Positions 26,210-35,402 of a stretch of 61,531 bases of DNA are shown piece after piece. This stretch comes from an uncultured bacterium (lineage in GTDB: Bacteria > Bacteroidota > Rhodothermia > Rhodothermales > UBA10348): positions 1 to 61,531 of the forward strand of contig CALIKL010000039.1 in NCBI GenBank assembly GCA_938018055.1, written 5' to 3'. Both the position numbers and the translations under genes were made by a program. The first letter of the stretch is position 1; the number at the start of each line of letters is the position of its first letter. The notes beneath the pieces were generated by a model that was not told the DNA's origin, made no database searches, and saw only the letters and a list, made by a program, of their open reading frames with translations.

Positions 26210-29137
26210 CTACTCCGCTTCAGCCGACTTGAGTGCCAGTCCCAGGTCCAGCGCATCAAACGCAATATCGGCAACGGCTGGGCGGATGGGGATATGCTTG
26301 CGATTGTCTCGGGTTGGATGGACCCTGTTTGTGAGCAAAATCGCATACAGATGTGAATCCGGGTCGTACCAGAACGAGGTGCCGGTAAAGCCGGTGTGGC
26401 CAAAAGATCGCGGGCCAAAGCGTTTTCCTGCAGAAGAGTACCCGGTCATACTTTTCGTATCCCACCCGAGAGCCCGGGTGTGTCGGTCCTCTTCGTCTAC
26501 GGCTTCGGTGAATAGGCGAAGCGTCTCTGGCCGAAGGAAAATGGCGTCTCCGACACGCCCATCCCTGGACAGCATACCAGCAAACCGTGTCAAATCACCG
26601 ATGGTTGAAAACAAACCCGCGTGACCTGCCGTCCCGCCGAGCAACCAAGCCGTTTCGTCATGCACTTCCCCTTGAAGGGTACGATTTCGAAAATAGTCGT
26701 CAGTTTCGGTTGGGACTGCGTCACTCCGATCGCGGGTGCGGCTCGAATGATAGCCCGTTCGGCTCATTCCAAGGGGTTCAAAAACCCGTCGCCTGACAAA
26801 GCGATCAAAAGGCTCTCCCGTCACGGTTTCGGTCATCCATGCCAACGTGATTGGTCCGAAGTCGGAATATCGGGATTGACTTCCGGGTTCGTAGGCCAGC
26901 GTATCGGACAGGATGTGACGCCGGACCGCAGCACCACTGCGAACCCCACGCATGTGGAAGGGGATGAAGGGGATCAGTCCACCGGTATGAGATAGAAGGT
27001 CGCGTACCGTGACCATGCCTTTTCCATTTTGAACAAATGAAGGGAGGTAGTCTGCGACGGGACGATCCAGGTCAATAAGCCCATCTTCGACCAACAACAT
27101 GATGGCCGTAGTCGTGGAGATAACCTTGGTGAGCGAGGCCAGGTCAAACACATCCTGATGCTCCAATGCGCGCTCCCGATCAAAGGTGTGGTATCCGTGC
27201 TGCTTCTGATGCGCTACGGTCAGATCCCGTCCAATAGCTACCGCTGCTGTTGGAAAAGCGCTGTCGGCCACGGCTTGATCAAGCAATCGCAGGAGGGAGG
27301 CCAAGGCGTGTTCATCAAGATCCGCCAGGCTCGCGGGTCCTACAGCTGCGAACGTGGCCGGTAGACTTAGACCGCTCCCTCGCGGAAGATCGTCGGAGAG
27401 ATGGACGGGTATACGCCCTGATACCGCGCTCAGTCCGAAAAGCACATCTGCTGTAGCCTGGGCCATGGCATCAGATGCATCGTAGCTTTGCACAATCACC
27501 TCGGGAATGTCGAATATATCCGGAAGGGCGTATGGTTTGTCGAAACTGACATAGATCAGATTTCCGGGACCCGAGGCGATGTCGCGAAGGAAAGAGGCGC
27601 GATCCCAGCCAAAGACCGGCGTGTTTCCGGTGTAATCAGCAATGATCAAGGATTCGTTCTGTGAAGCATTCCTGAGGATCGCAGGCATTTGCCCTGACCA
27701 GTTCCGGGGATTGACTTCGATCAAGTTCATCGTCGATCCATGGCGGTCTTGCAATTCATCCCGAAAGTGCGCTGCCGGTCCTGATGGACCCCGATTTCGG
27801 GCTCGGAAGTCAATAGACACCAGGGCGACGCTTTGGGAAACAGTGAGTGGAAGAAGGGTCTCATCCTTCAAAACAGTCACCGCATCCCGGGCCATGAAAC
27901 GCAGAGACTGCCTTGTCCCAGTATTGTCCAGTGCCCTGAAAAGCGATTTTGTATCCAATCCTCCTGAAGCCTCATGCAAGCCAAGTCGTTCTTTGGTTGC
28001 GAGAATGCGTCGCACGGAATGCTCAATGCGTGCCTCTGAAAGACGACCGTCGCGAATGGCCTGTAGAATAGCGCGTTTGGTATCCAACGGATCAGATGGC
28101 ATAAGCAGCACGTCTACGCCTGCGACAAGCGCTTCGATGCTTCGTTCTGCGGGGGACCCGATGGATGCCGCTCCCGCCATGTTCAGGGCATCGGAAAAGA
28201 CTAAACCCCCAAATTCGAGGGAGTCCCGTAGCAGGTCAGATACGATGCGTGTACTGAATGTGGCGGCTTTAGGATCAGAGAAAAGATGTCCTTCCGGCAC
28301 GATGTGCGCGGTCATGATGGCCGCAATCGAATCGGCAATCAAATCTCGAAAGGGCTTCAGATGAATCGAGTCGAACACGGGTTGCGAGGACTTGGCCACG
28401 GGCACATCCGTATGCGAATCGAGCGACGTGCCACCATGTCCTGGGAAGTGCTTCATGACCGGAAGCAGTCCTATTTCGTCGACGCCACCGATGAAAGCTC
28501 TTGCATAGGCAGCCACGGAATCAGGATGGTCCGAATAAGCACGCGTCCCAATCACCGGATTCGCAGGATTCGTATTGACATCGACTGTGGGAGCGAACAG
28601 CACATTGATCCCCACGGAAGCCGCGTCTCCAGCGGTAATTCGTCCGGCATCTCTGGCGTAGGCCACATTTCCGGTCGCTCCAAGCGCCATGGCATCGGGA
28701 ATACGGCTAAGGCCATCCAGCCGATAGCCAGCTCCCCATTCGGCATCGAGCGCCATGAAGGGCGGTACACCCGATACATGGGATGCCCATGAAATCGTCA
28801 TCGCGGTAGGCACAGGGTCCGCCGCAAAAAGGATATACCCACCAGGTTGGATCTGGTCGGTGCGATTTCTTATCACCTCCCGCTCAGCTTTGCTGCCCAG
28901 CCGTGAACTGACAGGCAGGTCTATCATCATCAGCTGGCCTACTTTTTCCTCCAAGGAAAGACTGGCCAGGACGGAGTCCGTCCAGGAGACATTCGACTCG
29001 ATTTCGTTCGCACCGCCTGGTACGTCACATTCACCCGAGAACAGCACCAGCGCAGCAAACAGGCCCACGGTTGACCAGACGCGCCCGGAGCGCAATTCCG
29101 AATTGTCGGTTAATACGCCGTTGGAACGCTCAATCAT
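26210..29137 (-). CDS. GH3 (NagZ-like) hydrolase fused to beta-lactamase-class serine hydrolase
   Basis: This protein of about 975 residues has a hydrophobic export segment near the N-terminus, then a glycoside hydrolase 3 domain like NagZ (KHFPGHGGTSLDSHTDVP with the catalytic His, and FSDALNMAG with the nucleophile Asp), a middle GH3 C-terminal-like domain, and a penicillin-binding/beta-lactamase class C domain of about 350 residues. The last has SLTKV (Ser-x-x-Lys), YSD at the Tyr-x-Asn position and HTGFTGTSF (His-x-Gly). Together these could trim GlcNAc and peptide parts of peptidoglycan fragments outside the cytoplasm. Such fusions occur in Bacteroidota. The start is uncertain: ATG 29188, ATG 29137 or TTG 29095, the last giving the neatest signal peptide. 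Confidence 0.88.
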   Translation of the reverse strand: MIERSNGVLTDNSELRSGRVWSTVGLFAALVLFSGECDVPGGANEIESNVSWTDSVLASLSLEEKVGQLMMIDLPVSSRLGSKAEREVIRNRTDQIQPGGYILFAADPVPTAMTISWASHVSGVPPFMALDAEWGAGYRLDGLSRIPDAMALGATGNVAYARDAGRITAGDAASVGINVLFAPTVDVNTNPANPVIGTRAYSDHPDSVAAYARAFIGGVDEIGLLPVMKHFPGHGGTSLDSHTDVPVAKSSQPVFDSIHLKPFRDLIADSIAAIMTAHIVPEGHLFSDPKAATFSTRIVSDLLRDSLEFGGLVFSDALNMAGAASIGSPAERSIEALVAGVDVLLMPSDPLDTKRAILQAIRDGRLSEARIEHSVRRILATKERLGLHEASGGLDTKSLFRALDNTGTRQSLRFMARDAVTVLKDETLLPLTVSQSVALVSIDFRARNRGPSGPAAHFRDELQDRHGSTMNLIEVNPRNWSGQMPAILRNASQNESLIIADYTGNTPVFGWDRASFLRDIASGPGNLIYVSFDKPYALPDIFDIPEVIVQSYDASDAMAQATADVLFGLSAVSGRIPVHLSDDLPRGSGLSLPATFAAVGPASLADLDEHALASLLRLLDQAVADSAFPTAAVAIGRDLTVAHQKQHGYHTFDRERALEHQDVFDLASLTKVISTTTAIMLLVEDGLIDLDRPVADYLPSFVQNGKGMVTVRDLLSHTGGLIPFIPFHMRGVRSGAAVRRHILSDTLAYEPGSQSRYSDFGPITLAWMTETVTGEPFDRFVRRRVFEPLGMSRTGYHSSRTRDRSDAVPTETDDYFRNRTLQGEVHDETAWLLGGTAGHAGLFSTIGDLTRFAGMLSRDGRVGDAIFLRPETLRLFTEAVDEEDRHTRALGWDTKSMTGYSSAGKRFGPRSFGHTGFTGTSFWYDPDSHLYAILLTNRVHPTRDNRKHIPIRPAVADIAFDALDLGLALKSAEAE

Positions 29138-29211
29138 GCAACCGGGAGGAGCTCTTTGTATAGAAATGATCAGTTTTTGCACGACCATTCAGGCGGTTTG
29201 TTCATTCGGAA

Positions 29212-30648
29212 ATGCCGCCGGCCCGTCGAGCTACCCAGAATCTACAGAGAAGCCCGTTGACTGGCGAGACAAATCGACCTACCAGACCCGTTCTGATCGT
29301 CCTCTTCTTTGGCGTCCTCATGGGCGCCATGGACATTGCTATCCTTGGTCCGGCTATCCCGGCCATTCGTGAAGCGTTCGGACTGACTGATCGGCTCGTT
29401 TCATGGATGTTTTCAGTCTGGGTATTAGCCAATCTGGTCAGCGTACCAGTAATGACCAAGTTGGCGGATCGATTCGGACGCAAGCGGATCTATTTGCTGG
29501 ACATCACACTGTTCGGCTTGGGAAGTGCCATTGTAGCGGCCGCACCCAACTTTGATATCCTCCTAGTTGGGAGAATATTGCAGGGGATGGCTGCAGCTGG
29601 CATCTTTCCGGTGGCGGCTTCTGTGATCGGAGCAGTGATTCCTGTCGATCGACGAGGCCGTGCATTCGGTCTCCTTGGGTCCGTCTTTGGGATAGCCTTT
29701 ATCATTGGCCCTATTCTGGCGGGGCTGATGCTGACATTAGGGTGGCGCTGGTTATACCTGGCCAATGTGCCGATTGCCCTGATAGTGTTGCTGTTTGGTC
29801 TGAGAGCACTTCCGAAAACAGAAACGGATCGCACGTCGCCTCTTGATCTCAAAGGCTTGTTTGTGTTGGGCGGATTGCTGCTGAGTTTTGCGTATGCGTT
29901 GTCCGTCTTTGACACCTCGGATGTGATCGGAAGCTTGACGTCCTGGCGTGTCCTTTCAGCGTTTTTGCTGGTCTTCTTGCTGGCTCCCCTCTTTGTATGG
30001 GTCGAGAAGAACGCTGAAGATCCGGTCCTTCGAATCGATCTGTTCAAGAACCGTCAGGTTGCGCTCGCTTCCGTCAACGCCATCGGGGCCGGGATCAACG
30101 AGGCTGCTTTTATCTTTTTTCCCACTATTGTCGTCCTGGCGCATGGTGTAACGACGTCTGAGGCCGCTTTCATGCTGCTGCCCATGATGGTGGCCGTTGC
30201 CGTCGGCTCTCCACTGGCAGGGCGGTTGTTGGACAAGACTGGCTCGAAATTCATCATCCTGTTGAGCAATATCCTGCTCATATTTGGAATGCTTGGGGTG
30301 GCTACGAGCCCGTCTTCCAAGGCCGTTTTCTATCTGGGATCATCGTTGATTGGTCTGGGAATGGCCGGGTTACTGGGTTCATCCCTCAACTATATCCTGA
30401 TCCACGAAGCGCGCAAGCAGGAAAAGGCGATCTCCCAAGGCTTGATTACCCTAAATATCTCCATCGGGCAACTGTTCTCGGCTGCTGCCGTCGGCGCCAT
30501 TGCTGCCTCCGCTTCCACGCCCATTCAAGGATATGGTAATGCGTTTACCGCCATCGTTGTTGTGACCCTGATCGTCATGTCGCTCTCCTTCATGTTGCGT
30601 AACCGCGACGAGGAGCAAGCAGCGCTGAAAGCTCAGGATGAGGGGTAG
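29212..30648 (+). CDS. MFS drug/proton antiporter (DHA2-like)
   Basis: This 478-residue inner-membrane protein is a major facilitator exporter. The first helix has the motif ILGPAIPAIREAFG, loop 2-3 has the MFS A motif KLADRFGRKR, and the fifth helix carries the antiporter C motif GSVFGIAFIIGPILAG. The helix count by eye is near 14, as in the DHA2 (EmrB/QacA) family, and the insert between helices 6 and 7 fits this. The likely role is proton-driven efflux of lipophilic compounds; the substrate cannot be read. It is divergent from the GH3 fusion gene with fewer than 80 bases between the likely starts, so the promoters are close or overlap. There is no TetR- or MarR-type regulator beside it. 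Confidence 0.9.
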   Translation: MPPARRATQNLQRSPLTGETNRPTRPVLIVLFFGVLMGAMDIAILGPAIPAIREAFGLTDRLVSWMFSVWVLANLVSVPVMTKLADRFGRKRIYLLDITLFGLGSAIVAAAPNFDILLVGRILQGMAAAGIFPVAASVIGAVIPVDRRGRAFGLLGSVFGIAFIIGPILAGLMLTLGWRWLYLANVPIALIVLLFGLRALPKTETDRTSPLDLKGLFVLGGLLLSFAYALSVFDTSDVIGSLTSWRVLSAFLLVFLLAPLFVWVEKNAEDPVLRIDLFKNRQVALASVNAIGAGINEAAFIFFPTIVVLAHGVTTSEAAFMLLPMMVAVAVGSPLAGRLLDKTGSKFIILLSNILLIFGMLGVATSPSSKAVFYLGSSLIGLGMAGLLGSSLNYILIHEARKQEKAISQGLITLNISIGQLFSAAAVGAIAASASTPIQGYGNAFTAIVVVTLIVMSLSFMLRNRDEEQAALKAQDEG

Positions 30649-30715
30649 CGATCAGGTAAGGGTGCTTAGTAACCGAAGCCAGCCCGGCTCGTCTCGCATA
30701 TGGAAAAGGCTTGCG

Positions 30716-31537
30716 CTATTCGGATACTATTTTTCCACCCAGATGCACATCCATTCGGGGAAAAGGGATACCGATACCGGCGTCATCAAGTGCATTTTTA
30801 ATGGCCTGGGTGGCTCGTTCTCGTACTAGCCAGTAATCGTCCGTGTTCGCCCAGATCCGAACGGACCAGTCGATGGAAGACGCCCCGAGTTCGGTCAGGT
30901 AAGCGACCGGAGCAGGTTCGGCGTGAACACCTTCCAGGTTGGCAACGGCGCCGAGCAGCGTCTCACGGGTCTGACTGATGTCTGCCGGGTAATCAGTTCC
31001 TACCGACACATCTACCCGGCGCGTGTCATGGAATGTGACGTTTTCAATGGTTGAGCCGAAGATGGATCCGTTGGGCACTATGATACGCCGATTGTCGGGG
31101 GTATCGAGTTCCGTTGTGAACAGGTTGAGGTGAATCACTTTACCCGTGACACCTGCCGTGGAAACCACATCATTGACCTTGAATGGCCGAAAGATGAGTA
31201 GCATCAGCCCCGCCGAGAAATTGCTGAGTGTACCCTGCATCGCGAGTCCGATGGCCAGGCCGGCGGCACCAAGAACGGCAGCAAAGCTGGTCGTCTCGAA
31301 TCCAAAAATGTTCAGGCAGCCCAGCAGTGCCATGATCAGGATCAGGTACCGCGTCAGACTACCAAGGAATAAGGCAATGGTCAGGTCCAGCCGTTCCTCA
31401 GTGGTCTTGGTCACCCGTTTTCCGGCCCATTTGGCAACCGTCCAAGCGACGACCAAAAGAATGACCACACCAACGAGTTTTGGAAGGAAAATCGTCAAGA
31501 GGTCCGTGACAAGGGTTTCTACGGCAGCGATATCCAT
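30716..31537 (-). CDS. mscS: Small-conductance mechanosensitive channel (MscS)
   Basis: This 273-residue protein matches the short MscS channel that opens under membrane tension during osmotic downshift. Three membrane helices are visible (about residues 15-40, 55-80 and 85-115). The pore-lining third helix has the Gly/Ala pattern AAVLGAAGLAIGLAMQGTLSNFSAG, followed by the beta domain (FKVNDVVSTAGVTGKVIHLNLF, DNRRIIVPNGSIFGSTIEN) and an alpha/beta C-terminal domain. Length is close to E. coli MscS (286). It is preceded 27 bases upstream by a small membrane protein gene on the same strand, with rlmN ahead of that, and converges on the MFS gene. Confidence 0.95.
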   Translation of the reverse strand: MDIAAVETLVTDLLTIFLPKLVGVVILLVVAWTVAKWAGKRVTKTTEERLDLTIALFLGSLTRYLILIMALLGCLNIFGFETTSFAAVLGAAGLAIGLAMQGTLSNFSAGLMLLIFRPFKVNDVVSTAGVTGKVIHLNLFTTELDTPDNRRIIVPNGSIFGSTIENVTFHDTRRVDVSVGTDYPADISQTRETLLGAVANLEGVHAEPAPVAYLTELGASSIDWSVRIWANTDDYWLVRERATQAIKNALDDAGIGIPFPRMDVHLGGKIVSE

Positions 31538-31564
31538 GTGGGTAGGAAAAAATGATTGAAGGGT

Positions 31565-31825
31565 TTATCGGGTCGCGTCTTTCGCATCAGGACGCGATAC
31601 GGAGGAGGCCAAAAGGTCGGCCAACCAGCCGGCCAGGGCAAGGATGAACACGTCCTTGAAAGCCCTGAAAAACACGCGACGAACAAGATAGCCCAGGGTT
31701 TTGGGTACGATCGCGCCGACGATCACGGCAGCTACGAAGCCGAGTACGGATCGGGACAGATCGTCACTTGGCACATGGACGGAGGTGGATCGTTTTTTTG
31801 TCGGGGGAGAAGCTGTCTTGCTCAT
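31565..31825 (-). CDS. Small membrane protein of unknown function
   Basis: This 86-residue protein has a basic, Ser/Thr-rich N-terminal tail (KKRSTSVHV) and two hydrophobic stretches (about residues 28-48 and 57-75) separated by VRRVFFRAFKD, so it is probably a hairpin in the inner membrane with both ends in the cytoplasm. I do not recognise a family. It lies between rlmN (stop to start 9 bases) and mscS (27 bases), which suggests one transcript and possibly a partner of MscS. Codon use and length are consistent with a real gene, but evidence is limited to position and membrane pattern. Confidence 0.6.
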   Translation of the reverse strand: MSKTASPPTKKRSTSVHVPSDDLSRSVLGFVAAVIVGAIVPKTLGYLVRRVFFRAFKDVFILALAGWLADLLASSVSRPDAKDATR

Positions 31826-31834
31826 GGCACGACT

Positions 31835-32893
31835 CTACTGATTGATGGCTAACTGGCCGCACGCAGCGTCGATGTCCTGACCCCGGCTTCGACGGACCGT
31901 AACGGTGACTTTTTTCTTTACCAGCTCTGAGATGAACCGATCCAGTGTGTCCTCTTCCGAACGATGAAATCCCAGACCTTCAACCGGATTATACATGATC
32001 AGGTTGACCTTGGCCGGAGCCTGTTGGACCAGTTTCGCCAACTCCCTAGCATCTTCGATACTGTCATTGAAACCGGCAAACATGCAATATTCGTACGTGA
32101 TGCGACGCCCCGTCTTGTCGGTGTAGTATTTGATGGCGGATATCAAGGAATCCAGATCAGTTTTCGCCTTACGATTGACTGGCATGATGGAGCTGCGCTT
32201 GTCATTGAACGGGGCATGCAGCGAAACGGCAAGTCCGAACCGGGCCTCCAAATCGGCCAATTCCCGGATACGGGTTGCCAGTCCTACGGTCGAAACTGTG
32301 ATACGCTTGGCTCCCAGCCCGAATCCGTCGTCAGCGGTCAATTTTTCGATCGCTCCAAGCACACCATCCATATTCAGGAGAGGTTCTCCCATGCCCATGA
32401 AGACGACGTTCGATACCTGCGAATCGTAGGTCGTCCGAGCGGCATGGTCGGCCAATTGCACTTGCTCTGCAATCTCTCCCGACGTCAGGTTTTGCTGAAA
32501 CCCCATCAATCCCGTCGCGCAGAATGAGCAGCCCATGGCACACCCGACCTGGCTACTGACACAGACGGTCATCCGCACGGGCATTCCATCTTCGGCAAAG
32601 TCCGGGATAAGAACGGTCTCGACATGCCGTCCAGAAGTCAAGGCAAACAGGAACTTGATGGTGCCGTCAGAGGCGACTTGCTGCCCTGATAATGAGAGCT
32701 GATTGATTACTCCCTTCGTGGAAATACGCTCTCGAAGCGAGGCAGGAAGGTTGGTCATCGCATCGAGATTACGCTCTCCTTGTTTCCACAGCCAGCGCCA
32801 TAGTTGATCCGCCCGGAATCCAGGGTCGGATTCCTCCACCCACGCTTTCAGGGAAGCGCGATCGAGGGCCAGAATATCGACGGGAGTGGCCAT
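31835..32893 (-). CDS. rlmN: 23S rRNA/tRNA m2A methyltransferase RlmN
   Basis: This 352-residue radical SAM enzyme methylates C2 of A2503 in 23S rRNA and A37 in some tRNAs. The iron-sulfur motif is CAMGCSFCATG (Cys-x3-Cys-x2-Cys); GMGEPLLN follows, and the C-terminal Cys in DAACGQLA corresponds to the catalytic methyl-accepting region. The N-terminal HhH-like accessory domain (about residues 1-90) includes FRADQLWRWLWKQG. Length is typical. It starts 38 bases after ctaB ends, and the small membrane protein gene follows 9 bases later, so ctaA-ctaB-rlmN-small protein-mscS may be one operon. Confidence 0.97.
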   Translation of the reverse strand: MATPVDILALDRASLKAWVEESDPGFRADQLWRWLWKQGERNLDAMTNLPASLRERISTKGVINQLSLSGQQVASDGTIKFLFALTSGRHVETVLIPDFAEDGMPVRMTVCVSSQVGCAMGCSFCATGLMGFQQNLTSGEIAEQVQLADHAARTTYDSQVSNVVFMGMGEPLLNMDGVLGAIEKLTADDGFGLGAKRITVSTVGLATRIRELADLEARFGLAVSLHAPFNDKRSSIMPVNRKAKTDLDSLISAIKYYTDKTGRRITYEYCMFAGFNDSIEDARELAKLVQQAPAKVNLIMYNPVEGLGFHRSEEDTLDRFISELVKKKVTVTVRRSRGQDIDAACGQLAINQ

Positions 32894-32930
32894 CAGATCA
32901 GATTGCGAAATGTCGGCAGGCAGCCGATTC

Positions 32931-33842
32931 CTACATCATCAGAAACAGACGATCGAGAATGATCGCTAGCAGTAGCAACGGAATGTACAGGACGGAAGCT
33001 TTAAGGACCGCACGGGCATGCTGCACCGTTCGAGCAAACCAGAAGCGTCCTACGTGGACCATAAACCACGATCCCAGCAGGAGTGCTCCCGCCATAAATG
33101 CCCAATCCGATAGTCCGAGGAACACAGGAACGACCGAAAAGGCAATCATGGCGAGCGAGTACCCGACCATCTGCCGTGCTGTCCGATCCCCTTTCGGGTC
33201 CGAGGAGGGAAGCATCAGAAAGGGACTGGCTTGATAATCCTTGCGATACATCCATGCCAGAGCGAAAAAATGCGGCATTTGCCAGCAGAGCAAAACGCCA
33301 AACAGGGCCCATCCTCCAGCTCCCAGCGACCCGGAAGCTGCGGTCCAACCTCCCAGCACCGGTAGGGCGCCTGGCAGGGTGCCGACCAGCGTGTTCCAGG
33401 TGCTTTTGCGCTTAAGGGGAGTGTAGACCCAAATGTAGAGAGCCACGGTCATGGCGGCCATGACGCCAGTGAGAGGGTTCGTCAGTGGGCACAAGATGCC
33501 AACGCCCGCGCCGATAAGCAGGAGGGAGAACCACTTCGCCTGGTTGATCCCGATGCGACCAGCAGGAATGGGGCGATTCGCGGTCCGCTTCATGCTGGCG
33601 TCCAAGTCAGCTTCCAGAACCTGGTTCAGCGCACAGCCGCCCGCTGAGGTCAGGGGAATACCAATCATCGCCCAAAACAGGGTCCAACCGTCCACGCTGC
33701 CATTGGAGGCCAGGATGAAACCCGCCAGGGACGATATCGTGACCAGGAAGGTGATTTCCGGTTTGGTCAGGGTCAACCAGTCCCGCCAGGTTGCCGCAGC
33801 AACGTAACGACTCGAGCTATGTCGGACTTGGGATACGCTCAT
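32931..33842 (-). CDS. ctaB: Protoheme IX farnesyltransferase (heme O synthase)
   Basis: This 303-residue UbiA-family membrane prenyltransferase adds a farnesyl group to heme B to make heme O, the precursor of heme A in cytochrome oxidase. The prenyl-diphosphate motif NQVLEADLDASMKRT is followed by ANRPIPAGRI. The remainder shows seven to nine membrane helices. The ATG overlaps the TGA of ctaA (33839-33842), so the two heme-A enzymes are translationally linked. Their presence implies a heme-A-containing terminal oxidase elsewhere in the genome and therefore aerobic respiration. Confidence 0.96.
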   Translation of the reverse strand: MSVSQVRHSSSRYVAAATWRDWLTLTKPEITFLVTISSLAGFILASNGSVDGWTLFWAMIGIPLTSAGGCALNQVLEADLDASMKRTANRPIPAGRIGINQAKWFSLLLIGAGVGILCPLTNPLTGVMAAMTVALYIWVYTPLKRKSTWNTLVGTLPGALPVLGGWTAASGSLGAGGWALFGVLLCWQMPHFFALAWMYRKDYQASPFLMLPSSDPKGDRTARQMVGYSLAMIAFSVVPVFLGLSDWAFMAGALLLGSWFMVHVGRFWFARTVQHARAVLKASVLYIPLLLLAIILDRLFLMM

Positions 33843-34744
33843 GAAGTGGCTTGGACCGGAAGGGAACGAACACGGGCGGCAAGAACGGACGACACGATGG
33901 TGGTGGCAAAGAGCAAGGCTCCAATAACCATGTGGGCGGAGTTCGCAATGACCTGGACATTGCTCGGCTGGATACGCCCGGACTCATCCAGCAACACAAA
34001 ATAGGCGAACAGACCCAGCGCAACCTGCAGAACAAGAACAATAATCAGTGATCTCGTCATGCGGTCAAGCAGTCCACCCATGGGCATGGTCGTTCGAATA
34101 CGAGAAACGAGCACCGCAATCATCGCGGTGGCAACGAAAGCCCATCCAAGATGAATGGCTACCAACGTGGTATCAATTCCTGTGCCGGGGTGACGTAAAA
34201 GTGCTCCGAAAACGATTTGGAGATATACCGCCAAAGGTGCAATCCAGAGAATATGCTTTACCGTAGCGTTGTGTTTTACGGGGCGGGGTGAGCGCCACGA
34301 CTCCGATTGGAAGAGAGCCATGGAGGCCAGCAGGGCAAAAAACAGCTGCGCTACGCACGCATGAACTACAGCAAGGTCGAGAGATACCCATACCACTCTC
34401 AGGCCTCCTAGAACGCCCTGAAGAATGACCAGTGCCAGGGCTCCGAAGCCAAGGCGACGCATCCAGACGCGATCATCTACTCGCCAGGTCCAGAATGCCA
34501 GGATCATCGTCAGCAGACCCACCAGAGCTCCGAGGAGTCGGTGTCCGTGTTCAGCCAGCACAGGAGTGATGGTCCACCACTCAGGCCACGGATTAAAGGG
34601 GTCGTACGAATCGAACGAGGTAGGCCAATCGGGCACGGCCAGCCCGGCGTCGATGGATGTCACGAATGCGCCCCAGGAAACCAAGGCAATCGCAACAAAG
34701 AAGGTTGCGATCGTGAAGTTGCGAAGATGTCGATTTGCTGCCAT
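33839..34744 (-). CDS. ctaA: Heme A synthase (COX15/CtaA)
   Basis: This 301-residue membrane protein is heme A synthase, which oxidises the C8 methyl of heme O to a formyl group. Eight hydrophobic segments are visible, with heme-ligand His residues in EHGHRLLGALVG, VHACVAQLFFAL, IHLGWAF and NSAHMVIGALL, two in each half, as in the family. It opens the minus-strand ctaA-ctaB series. The 224 bases upstream, shared with the divergent secreted small protein gene, should hold its promoter, though no clear box could be assigned on this strand. Confidence 0.95.
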   Translation of the reverse strand: MAANRHLRNFTIATFFVAIALVSWGAFVTSIDAGLAVPDWPTSFDSYDPFNPWPEWWTITPVLAEHGHRLLGALVGLLTMILAFWTWRVDDRVWMRRLGFGALALVILQGVLGGLRVVWVSLDLAVVHACVAQLFFALLASMALFQSESWRSPRPVKHNATVKHILWIAPLAVYLQIVFGALLRHPGTGIDTTLVAIHLGWAFVATAMIAVLVSRIRTTMPMGGLLDRMTRSLIIVLVLQVALGLFAYFVLLDESGRIQPSNVQVIANSAHMVIGALLFATTIVSSVLAARVRSLPVQATS

Positions 34745-34902
34745 GATGGAGCGTCACGGACGGAGATGTCTGAACCTCGCTGGCAAACGCAATGCTTTCC
34801 GCTTGGTTGTCGCCGATAAACGCAATTCGTGTCAAAAGACAGCGAAGAGCTGCGTCCCGCTGGACTTCGTACTGAGATTTAGTCCGGGCAGCAGGGAACC
34901 CC

Positions 34903-34910
34903 TATATTAG
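34903..34910 (+). promoter_or_regulatory. Candidate promoter box upstream of the secDF leader gene
   Basis: TATATTAG differs by one base from the Bacteroidota -7 consensus TAnnTTTG, and TATATT also resembles a sigma-70 -10 box. It lies 60 bases upstream of the ATG at 34969, which would give a leader starting near 34916. No clear -33/-35 element was found at the proper distance, so this is a weak call. Confidence 0.3.
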
Positions 34911-34930
34911 GCATCTGTATTGCGCCCGGC

Positions 34931-34947
34931 CGCCCCTGTATGGGGCG
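34931..34947 (+). promoter_or_regulatory. Hairpin in the 5' leader of the secDF leader gene
   Basis: CGCCCC (34931-34936) and GGGGCG (34942-34947) form a 6-bp GC stem with a TGTAT loop, 21 bases ahead of the ATG at 34969. If transcription begins near 34916 it is close to the 5' end, where it could protect the RNA from decay. There is no T tract. Confidence 0.4.
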
Positions 34948-34968
34948 ACGGGTATTGAATACCAGATC

Positions 34969-35373
34969 ATGGCACCTTCGACATCTAATATCCTGAGCCG
35001 CTGCAGCGCACTGCTTCTTTTGGGAAGCGTGTGGATGGGTGTGCTGGCTCCAGGTGTCGTTGCCATGTCGCGGACCGATATCCAACAGGTAGCCGGGCAG
35101 GAAGGATTGGCCTCAGAGGTTCAGGAGTTCCTCAACGGTGTGCTCGAAGATGCGCTTCTAAGAGCAGCCATGGCAGCGCCATCACAGCAGACACAGTCGC
35201 AGGACCTCCGTGTTTTCAAGGAGCGGTTGCCCTTGACTCTGGCTGACCATGGTGTGTTGGAGGCTGAGGCAGACCTGTCAGGTTCCGCTCATGAAGCACT
35301 CCTCTCGACGGGTTCGGTCCCGACCAATGCTTCCTCGGACGCATTTGGAATCCACCAGACTCGGGCTCCCTAG
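34969..35373 (+). CDS. Short secreted protein upstream of secDF, candidate arrest peptide
   Basis: This 134-residue protein has a clear Sec signal peptide (basic n-region with Arg11, hydrophobic core about 13-31, cleavage likely after GVVA) and a mature part of about 100 residues that is hydrophilic and probably lacks a stable domain. It ends FGIHQTRAP-stop. Position and ending are notable. SecM (upstream of secA), VemP (upstream of secDF2) and ApdA/ApdP (linked to Sec genes) are secreted arrest peptides; SecM stalls at an Arg-Ala-Gly-Pro end and ApdA/ApdP at Arg-Ala-Pro-Gly/Pro. Here Arg-Ala-Pro is followed by a stop codon, as Pro-stop is in TnaC. A 119-base spacer with a hairpin separates it from secD. 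The ATG is the first in the frame. Arrest is an inference; the protein could be an ordinary small envelope protein. Confidence 0.7.
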   Translation: MAPSTSNILSRCSALLLLGSVWMGVLAPGVVAMSRTDIQQVAGQEGLASEVQEFLNGVLEDALLRAAMAAPSQQTQSQDLRVFKERLPLTLADHGVLEAEADLSGSAHEALLSTGSVPTNASSDAFGIHQTRAP

Positions 35374-35402
35374 GATCCTGCTCGCATTCCATTTCTCCTT
35401 TT

